Of a DNA stretch of 23,602 bases, positions 7,148 through 13,764 are shown piece by piece. The notes beneath the pieces were generated by a model. That model was not told where the DNA came from, did not search any database, and saw only the letters and a program-made list of their open reading frames with translations. Each line of letters begins with the position of its first letter. Position 1 is the first letter of the stretch. The position numbers and the translations under genes are program-made. This stretch comes from an uncultured Paenibacillaceae bacterium. GTDB taxonomy: Bacteria > Bacillota > Bacilli > Aneurinibacillales > Aneurinibacillaceae. The DNA lies in the NCBI GenBank assembly GCA_937874515.1, contig CALNBV010000237.1:1-23602 (forward strand), in the 5' to 3' direction.

Positions 7148-8209
7148 TTGAAGAAAATAGTTATTTTGTTTTCGTTATTAATATTTGTCTTAACTTTTCT
7201 AATACCGTTTACTCCTTCTGTATCTGCTGAGGCTGGTACATGGTATTCTGAAAATGCGAAATTTTATGAGCAAAAAAATCCTGAATTTCCACAGCAAACG
7301 GAAACAGCTCCAAAAAGTTATATAGAATTACTAAAAAAATATGATGAACAAGGATCAACTATTGAGCCAGGGATGTTTGATGTAAATGGACACGTTTATA
7401 AAATGGTGATTGATGCAAGTACTTCGGCAATTAACTGGGTAAAAAAAATAATGTTGAAATTTGTTATAGAACCGGAAAAAATAACTCAGGATACTATTTA
7501 TAACAAATATAAAGATGGTGTGAAAACTGTAGCAATCACCGCATTGGCAATTTTTATTATGTTTAACATGGTAAAAATAGTAACCTATAGGATAGGAGAT
7601 TCAAGCGATGGAGCCATTGTAATGAATGAAAAAATCATGAACATGGTTGTTATTGGTATATTCCTATTTGTTTACGATAAAATTATTTACTGGATTCTTC
7701 AAGCTCAAAGCGCTATTATTCACGGAATTGTTGATAAAGGAATAGATACAGAAACAATCGCAAAAACCATAACAGGAAATTTACTAATGGGACCAGGACA
7801 CTTTTCATTTTTAGTAATTATATTTTTAGCAATCCTATTAGTAATCATCACTATGCAATTTTACTATCGAATTGCACTGATAGGGATTTTGTATATGTTC
7901 GGACCTATAGCAATCGCAACAAAGCTTAACGATACTTACAACTTTTTTGATTTCTGGTTAAAAACAATAGTTTCCAGTTTTTTAACGCTAATTTTACAAG
8001 TGGCTGCTGTTGCGGTAGGAATAGAAAAAGTTTACTTCAAACCTGATTATTATGGAGATGTGGATCAATTTTTCACTGGTATTGCAATGTTTGTTGTCGC
8101 AATGGTCTTACCAAATATTTTAGGACAATGGGGTATGTCTACTGGAGCAACTAGAGCTTTATCGGCCGGTGCAAAAACGGCCGTAAAAGTTTTAACAGTA
8201 AGAAGATAA
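7148..8209 (+). CDS. VirB6/TrbL-like polytopic channel protein with signal peptide
   Basis: The frame can be read from ATG at 7100, but that start lies inside the upstream gene. TTG at 7148, 6 bases after GGGGGAGG, gives a 353-residue protein that begins with a proper signal peptide: LKKIVILFSLL, a hydrophobic core, then SVSA before EAG. The rest has about five to six membrane segments, including AITALAIFIMFNMV, MVVIGIFLFVY, FLVIIFLAILLVIITM, IALIGILYMFGPIAIA and the pair near the C-terminus. LIGILYMFGPIAIA followed by a conserved hydrophilic F..WLK segment is typical of VirB6/TrbL/ConG proteins, which form the inner-membrane channel of the transfer machine. Confidence 0.8.
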   Translation: MKKIVILFSLLIFVLTFLIPFTPSVSAEAGTWYSENAKFYEQKNPEFPQQTETAPKSYIELLKKYDEQGSTIEPGMFDVNGHVYKMVIDASTSAINWVKKIMLKFVIEPEKITQDTIYNKYKDGVKTVAITALAIFIMFNMVKIVTYRIGDSSDGAIVMNEKIMNMVVIGIFLFVYDKIIYWILQAQSAIIHGIVDKGIDTETIAKTITGNLLMGPGHFSFLVIIFLAILLVIITMQFYYRIALIGILYMFGPIAIATKLNDTYNFFDFWLKTIVSSFLTLILQVAAVAVGIEKVYFKPDYYGDVDQFFTGIAMFVVAMVLPNILGQWGMSTGATRALSAGAKTAVKVLTVRR

Positions 8210-8226
8210 TAAGGGGACAAGACAAA

Positions 8227-8904
8227 ATGGAAAAGAAAAGATGGGATAAGAAAAAAAAGAAAATTTTTATTATCAGTCTATCGGCTTTAATTTTAGTGTT
8301 AATTGGAGGAATTACCTTCTTTTCTTTAAAAGATGGTAATTCCCAAAATACTTTAAATCCTGTAGGTAATAAGACAGAAGAAGATAGAATTTTTAGCAAA
8401 GATGATATTACTAAAGCAACATTATTAACCCAACAATTTATTGATATTCTTTCACAATATGATGGGAAACCAGGATATTTGAGTAAAGAAATTGATCAAA
8501 CAAGTAATGAAATTAATGAAAAAGTAAATCAACAACTTAAACTTTTTTATAATACTAATTATTCTATTTCAAGTATACCAACGATTGCCTTTAATTCAAT
8601 GACAAGTGATAATAACACACTCAGATTAAATAGAAATCTATTTGTAATTGGAATGGCAGAAGAAGTTTACTATAAGACAATTAACGTGCATGAACTTATT
8701 ATTCCAGTAACCTATACCTTTGAAAATGGAAATCAGTTCGTTCATAAAATACATTTTGTAAAAATAAATAATGGGGAATTAAAAGTTATTAAAGGATTTA
8801 TAGTTGAAGGTAGGGATATTAAAAAATTAAATAACGAAGCAACAATGGATAGTTTAAATCAACAAAAGTATATTAATGAAGCAAAGGAAATCGGTATCCA
8901 ATAA
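8227..8904 (+). CDS. Membrane-anchored VirB8/TcpC-like conjugation protein
   Basis: 225 residues. A strongly basic N-terminus (EKKRWDKKKKK) and one membrane helix (about 13-33) leave the rest outside the membrane. The outer domain begins with helices (about 55-110) and ends with strands (LIIPVTYTFENGNQFVHKIHFVK, then GELKVIKGFIV), the helix-then-sheet order of NTF2-like VirB8 and TcpC domains. It is a second copy of the general design seen at 6329, with little direct sequence similarity. The start is ATG at 8227, after AGGGGA. The role in the channel scaffold is an inference from fold pattern and operon place. Confidence 0.55.
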   Translation: MEKKRWDKKKKKIFIISLSALILVLIGGITFFSLKDGNSQNTLNPVGNKTEEDRIFSKDDITKATLLTQQFIDILSQYDGKPGYLSKEIDQTSNEINEKVNQQLKLFYNTNYSISSIPTIAFNSMTSDNNTLRLNRNLFVIGMAEEVYYKTINVHELIIPVTYTFENGNQFVHKIHFVKINNGELKVIKGFIVEGRDIKKLNNEATMDSLNQQKYINEAKEIGIQ

Positions 8905-8921
8905 AAAAAGGGGGGGAAGAA

Positions 8922-9203
8922 ATGGAATGCACAATCAATAGATATGGTGAAATGAATGTTACTCAAAATACATTGAATTACACTATTCCATTTTCAAATA
9001 CGAGCACCCAGGATCTTAACACCCTAGGAAAAGAATATGAAAAAAAGAAAAAAGAATTAAGTAATAGCCCATATTACCTTTTTACAAATCAAGTTTCAAT
9101 CATTAGGGACCGTTTCTGTTTTAGTTTTCATTTAAAAGGAATGAAAGCATACTACTATATCCGTCAACTTCATTACTTTGGGATAAAAACAATCTACTCT
9201 TAG
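8922..9203 (+). CDS. EssB/YukC-like protein, N-terminal fragment (frameshifted)
   Basis: 93 residues ending in KTIYS and a TAG stop. It has an excellent ribosome binding site (GGGGGGGAAG) and ATG. The end looks cut: the last residues form a beta strand, and the partner strand is found one frame over. If a single T is added at the TCT-TAG at 9198-9203, reading continues as IYS-LDNDGYIKIFVFEF into the long frame of the next entry without interruption. The segment YYLFTNQVSIIRDRFCFSFHL resembles the start of the EssB/YukC pseudokinase domain (compare EssB: strand, then LRDSF, then strand). The resemblance is from memory, not from a search. Either the gene is broken, the base call is wrong, or frameshifting produces the full protein. 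Confidence 0.6.
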   Translation: MECTINRYGEMNVTQNTLNYTIPFSNTSTQDLNTLGKEYEKKKKELSNSPYYLFTNQVSIIRDRFCFSFHLKGMKAYYYIRQLHYFGIKTIYS

Positions 9204-9292
9204 ATAATGATGGTTATATCAAAATATTTGTTTTTGAGTTTACTCATCATCCAGTTAATATTAACAAACTTCCCGTTGATGGGCTGAAGGAA

Positions 9293-10543
9293 ATGATAAT
9301 TCTAGCACTTACTAATCTAAATATAATTACTGGTAAGCCAAGAAGGGCAGACTTTAACAACCAAGATGAAGAAGTTATCTTGTTTGCCGAAGGGGTTTTG
9401 AGATCACAAACTGTCGAAGAAATTGAAACGCATTTAGAAAATACTATTTTAATGATAGAAGATTATAAAGATAAACGACCTAAACCAAAAAAAGAAAAAA
9501 ACAAATTCTCTTTGTTTAGCAAAAAAAAGTCAGTTGAAGTGAAACAAGAACCAGAGGTTGATAAAGAATTTGAGGATATTTTAGGATTCATCGAAGAAAC
9601 GGTAAAAGAAGTAGCTGCCACGGAAAAAGAGGAAGAAAGGCAAATTGAAGTAGCTTCTGAAAATAAAGCAAATGAAAGAGATTTTGAAGAACAACAGGTA
9701 AAAAAGTTTGTGGTTGAAAAGCCAGGGGATAAAACAGAGAAGCCAGTAGAAAAACCAGTGCAGGAACCTTTCTCTCCAGCCCCTTACAACGAACAGAAAT
9801 ATATAGACAAACCTATTGAGAAACTGGTAGATGAAGTATTAGACAATAAACTTGAAAAGGTTCTAAACCATACCACATATCGAAATCCAAGTAGCGAATT
9901 TTATTCTTCTGTTGGTAGAAATGGTGGACGAAGAAAAAAGATAAAACCTTTTTGGAAATCTAAGTCTTTCTATATTAGTGTAGCCAGTTTAGGGATTATT
10001 GCAATTGGTACTTCTGCCTGGGGGTACCAGGGCTTAAAAGAAAATATTAAATTAAAAAAAGAAAATGCGGTACTTCTAAAACAAAAAAATGAAATTGCTG
10101 AAATCCTTGAAATCCACCGTCAGGCTATTATTAATAAAGATGGAATGGGAATGAAATTAGCTTTAAAAGAGTTAGAATCTAAAGGATATAAAAATCTCCA
10201 TCCAAGTGATCAAAGGCTTATGATTTTGTTATATGACAACACAGGAAATTTAAAAAAAGCCTTTGAATTGGAACCTTCTTATACCGATGAAATTATCGAG
10301 CATTGTTACAAAGTAAATAATCTCGAAGCATTAGATAAATTGCAAAAAGAATCTCCAAATAATATCTCGTTAAAATTCGAAATAGCATCAATTAATAATG
10401 ATTTTAAAACTATTCTTGAATTACAAAATAAGGTTGTACTCAATGACCGTAGAATTCAAAGGATTATAGACGCATATATTGGCACTGGAAATCCTGACGG
10501 GGGAAAAGATTGGTTAGCTCAAAAAAATAATGCAAAACTTTAA
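9293..10543 (+). CDS. EssB/YukC-like membrane protein, C-terminal part (frame open from 9125)
   Basis: From ATG 9293 this is 416 residues, but AAGG lies only two bases before that ATG, and the frame is open upstream to 9125 with protein-like sequence, so the ATG is probably not the native start. Order: end of the N-terminal domain (about 1-60, with VEEIETHLENTILMIEDYK), a long charged linker rich in Lys/Glu/Pro (60-215), one membrane helix (226-245), a short coiled coil, then a helical repeat domain (about 265-416). This order (pseudokinase-like part, single helix, outer helical domain) is that of EssB/YukC from type VII secretion. As the last gene of a conjugation operon it may be a membrane scaffold. 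The long acidic-basic linker is unusual for EssB. Confidence 0.65.
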   Translation: MIILALTNLNIITGKPRRADFNNQDEEVILFAEGVLRSQTVEEIETHLENTILMIEDYKDKRPKPKKEKNKFSLFSKKKSVEVKQEPEVDKEFEDILGFIEETVKEVAATEKEEERQIEVASENKANERDFEEQQVKKFVVEKPGDKTEKPVEKPVQEPFSPAPYNEQKYIDKPIEKLVDEVLDNKLEKVLNHTTYRNPSSEFYSSVGRNGGRRKKIKPFWKSKSFYISVASLGIIAIGTSAWGYQGLKENIKLKKENAVLLKQKNEIAEILEIHRQAIINKDGMGMKLALKELESKGYKNLHPSDQRLMILLYDNTGNLKKAFELEPSYTDEIIEHCYKVNNLEALDKLQKESPNNISLKFEIASINNDFKTILELQNKVVLNDRRIQRIIDAYIGTGNPDGGKDWLAQKNNAKL

Positions 10544-10609
10544 TTGAGGGGTTATATCTCTTGAAATAAATTCATAACAAACCCCCTTCAACATTTGTAT
10601 TTAAAATAT

Positions 10610-10649
10610 AAAAGACCTCTTAGTAAGAGTTTTTACCAAGAGGTCTTTT
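10610..10649 (+). terminator. Strong terminator ending the conjugation operon
   Basis: AAAAGACCTCTT pairs perfectly over 12 bp with AAGAGGTCTTTT, with TAA/TTA-type pairing extending inward, followed by ATTTATT. It lies about 65 bases after the last operon gene. Because A and T runs flank both sides it may work in both directions. The stretch 10544-10609 holds only a ribosome-binding-site-like GAGGGG followed by TTG-AAA-TAA. Confidence 0.92.
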
Positions 10650-10732
10650 ATTTATTCTACTACATATTTAGATAATTGGACATTAATTACATTTATCCTC
10701 ATATGCAAATAAAATCTCTTTCAATAGTAAAC

Positions 10733-10761
10733 TTGTCCGATTTTCCGTAAAATGCTATAAT
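10733..10761 (+). promoter_or_regulatory. Sigma-A promoter of structured RNA copy A
   Basis: TTGTCC (10733-10738), exactly 17 bases, then a consensus TATAAT (10756-10761). The segment TTCCGTAAAATGCTATAAT is matched at copy C (18720 region) with only two differences, so the promoter core is conserved with the RNA. Confidence 0.85.
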
Positions 10762-10767
10762 TTTCAT

Positions 10768-11049
10768 GTATTCAGTTTTAGTCGCATTTATTGCGGAAGT
10801 TGTCATATCCCACATTTGCCTGGGAAGATTCAACATAAGTCGTTAGCACTCGTATTCTTACTATTCTTTTGTAGAATGGATCAGAGAAATGGGGTGCAAG
10901 TGATATTGGTTTATCACTTTGGCAAACTTCGGTTTGTAGGTAAGTTGCAGGTAAAAAGTACACTTTTTAGTGTGCGTAAAATAGTGTCACGTTCAAAGTC
11001 GATAGTATCATGCTGTTAGTTTAGCATGGATATATTCGGCTTTTTTTGC
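10768..11049 (+). ncRNA. Structured RNA, copy A (full length, about 280 nt)
   Basis: Nothing coding is supported here. Helices visible: CGCA/TGCG (10783, 10792), GTTG/CAAC (10799, 10831) enclosing TCCC/GGGA (10808, 10822), ATTCT/AGAAT (10863, 10873), AAGTGATA/TATCACTT (10898, 10912), CAAAC-TTCG-GTTTG (10923-10936), GTACACT/AGTGTGC (10948, 10959), and a terminal two-part stem AAGTCGA/TCGGCTT (10996, 11036) around CATGCT/AGCATG (11009, 11023), followed by seven T. The same helices with different bases occur in copies B and C. Conserved unpaired parts include GGTAAAAAG and GTCACGTTC. The T-run makes the end look like an intrinsic terminator, but conserved sequence continues as GCGTGTTT towards a gene, so it may be a leader. 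The Rfam Bacillus-plasmid RNA is one known family to test; I cannot say whether it matches. Confidence 0.85.
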
Positions 11050-11142
11050 GTGTTTTAAAAGTTTTGAAAGGGGTTGATGTAAAAAAAACTATTTCAAAAT
11101 AATACATCGAAAATGAACCGAATTCAAAGGAGGAAATAAAAA

Positions 11143-11376
11143 GTGAAAGAAAAAACAATCAAAAGAACATTAGATGTAGATGTTGACGGATTAAAAGGAA
11201 TCGTAAAATACGTAATCAAAGAAATGTATGACTTAATTGATGATGAAGGTTTTGCGACAATTAAATTTAGACCAATAGATGAATTTACAATGACATTCAG
11301 CGAAATCGAAGAAAAGGAAAAAACTCTAGGACATAGCATGAAAACAGAAATATATAAAGTGTACGGAATAATGTAA
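11143..11376 (+). CDS. Small orphan protein downstream of RNA copy A
   Basis: 77 residues, GTG start with AAAGGAGG 8 bases upstream. No family recognised. It begins basic (KEKTIKR), then has an acidic middle (EMYDLIDDEG) followed by strand-like FATIKFRPIDEFTMTFSEIEE, and looks like a small mixed alpha/beta soluble protein. It sits between RNA copies A and B. If the terminator at the end of copy A is read through, this gene is in the same transcript. The 94 bases between RNA and gene contain a second ribosome-binding-site-like GAAAGGGG followed by TTG-ATG-TAA. Confidence 0.65.
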   Translation: MKEKTIKRTLDVDVDGLKGIVKYVIKEMYDLIDDEGFATIKFRPIDEFTMTFSEIEEKEKTLGHSMKTEIYKVYGIM

Positions 11377-11380
11377 GGAG

Positions 11381-11580
11381 TCGTATTCTTACTATTCTTT
11401 GAATAGATCAGGAGAATGGAAAGCAGATGGTATTGACTTATCATCTTGGCGAACTTCGGTTTGTAGGCAAGACCAGGTAAAAAGTACACTTTTTTAAGTG
11501 TGCATAAATAGGTATACGTTCAAAGTCGATAGTTTCATGCTGTTATTTTAGGCATGGATTTATGTGGCTTTTTTTGCGTG
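11381..11580 (+). ncRNA. Structured RNA, copy B (5' part missing)
   Basis: It begins at TCGTATTCTTACTATTC, only a few bases after the stop of the 77-residue gene, and lacks the first two helical units and the promoter seen in copies A and C. The remaining helices are kept with different bases: CTATTC/GAATAG (11392, 11401), AGATGGTA/TATCATCT (11425, 11439), CGAAC-TTCG-GTTTG (11450-11463), GTACACTT/AAGTGTGC (11484, 11496), CATGC/GCATG (11536, 11552) inside AAGTC/GGCTT (11523, 11566), then seven T. The flank after the T-run matches copy A further (GCGTGTTTTAAAAGTTT then GAAAGGGG), so A and B look like a tandem duplication. It would depend on transcription from upstream. Confidence 0.8.
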
Positions 11581-11644
11581 TTTTAAAAGTTTGGAAAGGG
11601 GGTGATGTAAAAAACCTATTTCTAATAAGAAAGGAGGTGATAGT

Positions 11645-11800
11645 TTGAAGGCTTGGCTGGATCTCATCTATGCGATGATTCAAATTATATCCGGTCTAGT
11701 CGCACTAACGATCACAGTATACAAACAACTAAAAGAAGATTCCCACATTAAAAGACCCGGACGAAAACGCCCGGGCCGTCAAGTGAAAAAGAAGAAGTAA
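11645..11800 (+). CDS. Small membrane peptide with basic tail (paralogue of 16437)
   Basis: 51 residues, TTG start 5 bases after a perfect AAAGGAGGTGA. One membrane helix (about 6-26, DLIYAMIQIISGLVALTITV) is followed by a very basic tail ending RQVKKKK. A second gene of the same design is at 16437; both share Q-I-x-SGL-A in the helix. Size and layout recall holin-like type I toxin peptides (Hol_Tox/BsrG class), but those usually have shorter tails, and no antisense RNA can be proven here. Other possibilities are a membrane-bound nucleic-acid tether or a small modulator of the transfer machine. Too short to have been found by length-filtered gene calling. Confidence 0.7.
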   Translation: MKAWLDLIYAMIQIISGLVALTITVYKQLKEDSHIKRPGRKRPGRQVKKKK

Positions 11801-11817
11801 ACAGGTAAGCTTCTTCT

Positions 11818-11848
11818 CCATTACAGGGACCACAACTCCCTGTAATGG
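11818..11848 (+). terminator. Perfect 12-bp hairpin after the membrane peptide gene
   Basis: CCATTACAGGGA and TCCCTGTAATGG pair completely around a 7-base loop. The following bases (TTCTAATAATAG) are not a proper T-tract. A terminator at the equivalent place follows the paralogous peptide gene at 16598, which favours a terminator role, but an operator upstream of the next operon is also possible. Confidence 0.55.
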
Positions 11849-11871
11849 TTCTAATAATAGCATATGGAAGT

Positions 11872-11880
11872 TGCTATATA
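11872..11880 (+). promoter_or_regulatory. Possible extended -10 promoter for the annealing-protein operon
   Basis: TG-C-TATATA fits an extended -10 element about 113 bases upstream of the RecT-like gene, with no convincing -35. The long leader that follows contains AAAAGC and GGCTTTTTT, which could form a weak attenuator at 11925-11968. Confidence 0.35.
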
Positions 11881-11992
11881 TAGTATTCTATATGGTAGGA
11901 AAAAAGATACTTTTTTTAAAAGGAAAAGCTGATTTTAGTTTATTTTTTAAGCTATGATTGGCTTTTTTGTATTCAAAAGGAGGGAGTTTTAA

Positions 11993-13069
11993 ATGGAAAA
12001 AGCATTTAAATTTACCGAGGAACAAAAAGCTCTTATTTGGGATCGCTTTGTAGCCCCTGCAAATGGAACACAAGCTGAAGCTCAACATTTCATGGAATAC
12101 TGTGAAACCTTTGGGCTAAATCCAATTCTAGGGGATATTGTGTTTCAAAAGTATGAAACAAAGTCTGGTCCTCGGATTAATTTTATTGTTACTCGTGATG
12201 TTTTATTGAGGAAAGCTTCAGAAAATCCAGATTATATGGGACCCCCTATTGCAAATGTAGTTCGAGAAGGTGATGAATTTGAATTCATTCCTTCGCAGGG
12301 AGATGTTCGTCACAAATTTGGACAAAAAAGAGGCCGAATCCTTGGGGCGTATGCTGTAATTCCCCACAAAAGATTTAAAAGTGCTCCTGCTTGGGCTGAA
12401 TTTGATGAATACTTTCAGGCTAATGCAGCATCCCAAAAAGGCAGATCGTATATTTGGGATTCTATGCCTAGTGCGATGATTATCAAGGTTGCAGAATCTA
12501 TTTGTTTGAAACGCCAGTTTCCATTAGGTGGTGGTCAACTTTACACTGCTGAAGAAATGGGTTTAGAAGACTTTTCTCAAACCGATGGCGATTTTTCAAT
12601 AGGGATTCCAAAACAATCAACTCAACAGTCCAAAGAAATTCATTTTGAACAACCAAAAGTAGTTCAAGAACAAAAGGTCCTCGAATCAGAAGTTAAGAAG
12701 CCACCAGTTCAGAATGAATCAATTCAAAAACCAAAAGAAACAACTTTTAAAAATAGTACGGCAGCTCAACCTCAGATCCAGGAAGAATCAAAGAATAATC
12801 CTGTACCTGAAGGTCAATTATCGGGAGAAAAGTTTTTACTTCAAATGATTGAACCAGGTACATCCCCAAAAGGAGTTAATTTTGCGAAAGTTCGTGTTCG
12901 CAAAGAAGAAACAGGGGAGCAATTAATTTTTTTAGCTCAAGGTGATGAAGCTGTTGAATTGGCTAAAACAATTCCAGTAGATACACCATTTTTCCTGGAA
13001 ACAAGAAACGAAAACGGCTTTCATTTTTTGAAATCCGTTAACGGGAAAGGTTTTGTGGTCCGTAACTAA
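11993..13069 (+). CDS. RecT/Bet-family single-strand annealing protein
   Basis: 358 residues. Residues 1-195 match the RecT/Redβ superfamily as found in Bet proteins: YCETFGLNPILGDIVF near 36-51, VTRDVLLRKASENPDY near 67-81, and the signature WDSMPSAMIIKVAES...LKRQFPLGG near 155-180 ending in LYTAEEMG. These proteins coat single-stranded DNA and anneal complementary strands. A Gln/Glu/Pro-rich linker (about 200-275) leads to an extra C-terminal domain (about 278-358) with OB-fold-like strand spacing (AKVRVRKEETGEQLIFLA), which is not in the classic phage proteins and may bind DNA or SSB. It heads an operon with zinc-ribbon, SSB and nuclease genes, as recombination cassettes in phages and in SXT-type elements do. 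Confidence 0.88.
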   Translation: MEKAFKFTEEQKALIWDRFVAPANGTQAEAQHFMEYCETFGLNPILGDIVFQKYETKSGPRINFIVTRDVLLRKASENPDYMGPPIANVVREGDEFEFIPSQGDVRHKFGQKRGRILGAYAVIPHKRFKSAPAWAEFDEYFQANAASQKGRSYIWDSMPSAMIIKVAESICLKRQFPLGGGQLYTAEEMGLEDFSQTDGDFSIGIPKQSTQQSKEIHFEQPKVVQEQKVLESEVKKPPVQNESIQKPKETTFKNSTAAQPQIQEESKNNPVPEGQLSGEKFLLQMIEPGTSPKGVNFAKVRVRKEETGEQLIFLAQGDEAVELAKTIPVDTPFFLETRNENGFHFLKSVNGKGFVVRN

Positions 13070-13084
13070 TTAAGGAGGGTAATT

Positions 13085-13753
13085 ATGCTACCGGATATTT
13101 TGGGAATTGCAAAAAAACACAACCTTATTCTGAATCACAACACTTTAAACAAAAAGGAAGTCCAATGTAAATGTCCTTTTTGTGAAGAAGATCAAAAACC
13201 AGGAAAACAAAAGAGATTTTATCTTTCTCTAAACACTGATAGACAAGTGTTTAGATGTTGGTTTTGTGATGAAAAAGGTGGCGTTTTTCGCTTTATCTCA
13301 TTATTGGAGCGTAAATCCGAAGATGAGGTAATTGCTGAATTTCGCAAACAAAAAAAGAGTGGTTACAATCAGCATCCTGCTGAAAGACTTTCTCTTTCTC
13401 AATTAAGGCTTATTGGATTTTCTCAAAAGCCTAATTGGGGTGAACTGCGAAAACAAAACCTCACAAGGTACAAAAACCAGTTGAATTGGTTTTGGACAGA
13501 GTGGAATCAATTTCTCAATGAGGAAAGGAAATTAGCATACGCTACATTTTTTATTGGCACTATCACGGGTAAAAATCAACAATCCGTAGATACAATCAAA
13601 GCCAGGGAAAGAGAAATTGGAGCATCACTATTAAATGAAGCAGTAAAAGTATATTCATCAAAAGTTCGTCCGAAATGGGCGAAAGACAAAGAAAGACTTG
13701 CATTAGAAATATGCAATATTAATAACCCGTCTATTGTTGGCGGTCAAAAATAG
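13085..13753 (+). CDS. CHC2-type zinc-ribbon protein (primase zinc-finger-like)
   Basis: 222 residues. The N-terminal 75 residues look like the DnaG-type zinc-binding domain: C30-x2-C33, then strands (KRFYLSLNTDRQVFRC), C58-x2-C61, then the helix with GGVFRFISLLE. An additional C28 lies next to the first pair. The rest is helical and charged and contains no recognisable TOPRIM or polymerase motifs, so it is not a complete primase. A single-strand DNA-binding or primase-recruiting role fits its place between annealing protein and SSB, but this is inference. ATG has AAGGAGG upstream and lies 15 bases after the previous stop. Confidence 0.75.
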   Translation: MLPDILGIAKKHNLILNHNTLNKKEVQCKCPFCEEDQKPGKQKRFYLSLNTDRQVFRCWFCDEKGGVFRFISLLERKSEDEVIAEFRKQKKSGYNQHPAERLSLSQLRLIGFSQKPNWGELRKQNLTRYKNQLNWFWTEWNQFLNEERKLAYATFFIGTITGKNQQSVDTIKAREREIGASLLNEAVKVYSSKVRPKWAKDKERLALEICNINNPSIVGGQK

Positions 13754-13764
13754 GAGGAATTTTA

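Noticed and set aside
9192..9206. Canonical programmed -1 frameshift signal in the EssB-like gene
   Set aside because: No X-XXY-YYZ heptamer in the proper frame was found; only a five-A run is present, so mutation or base-call error is more likely.
9207..9287. A 26-residue hydrophobic frame from ATG 9207
   Set aside because: It has no ribosome binding site, and the overlapping frame continues the EssB-like protein.
10778..10963. Minus-strand reading frames across RNA copies A and C that give similar proteins
   Set aside because: The similarity follows from the conserved DNA of the RNA. Changes between copies fit base pairing in the helices rather than codon positions, and no ribosome binding site precedes either frame.
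10816..11019. A + strand reading frame of 67 codons inside RNA copy A
   Set aside because: It crosses most of the helices, has no ribosome binding site and is not open in copy C.
10768..11049. Single-strand origin of a rolling-circle plasmid as explanation for the structured repeats
   Set aside because: A conserved -10 promoter core, + strand G-U pairs and a terminator-like end favour RNA; three copies next to genes would be odd for such an origin. Not fully excluded.
10733..11600. A CRISPR array or insertion sequence as explanation for the repeats
   Set aside because: There are only three long, diverged copies, not regularly spaced short ones, no transposase or terminal inverted repeats, and the changes keep helices.
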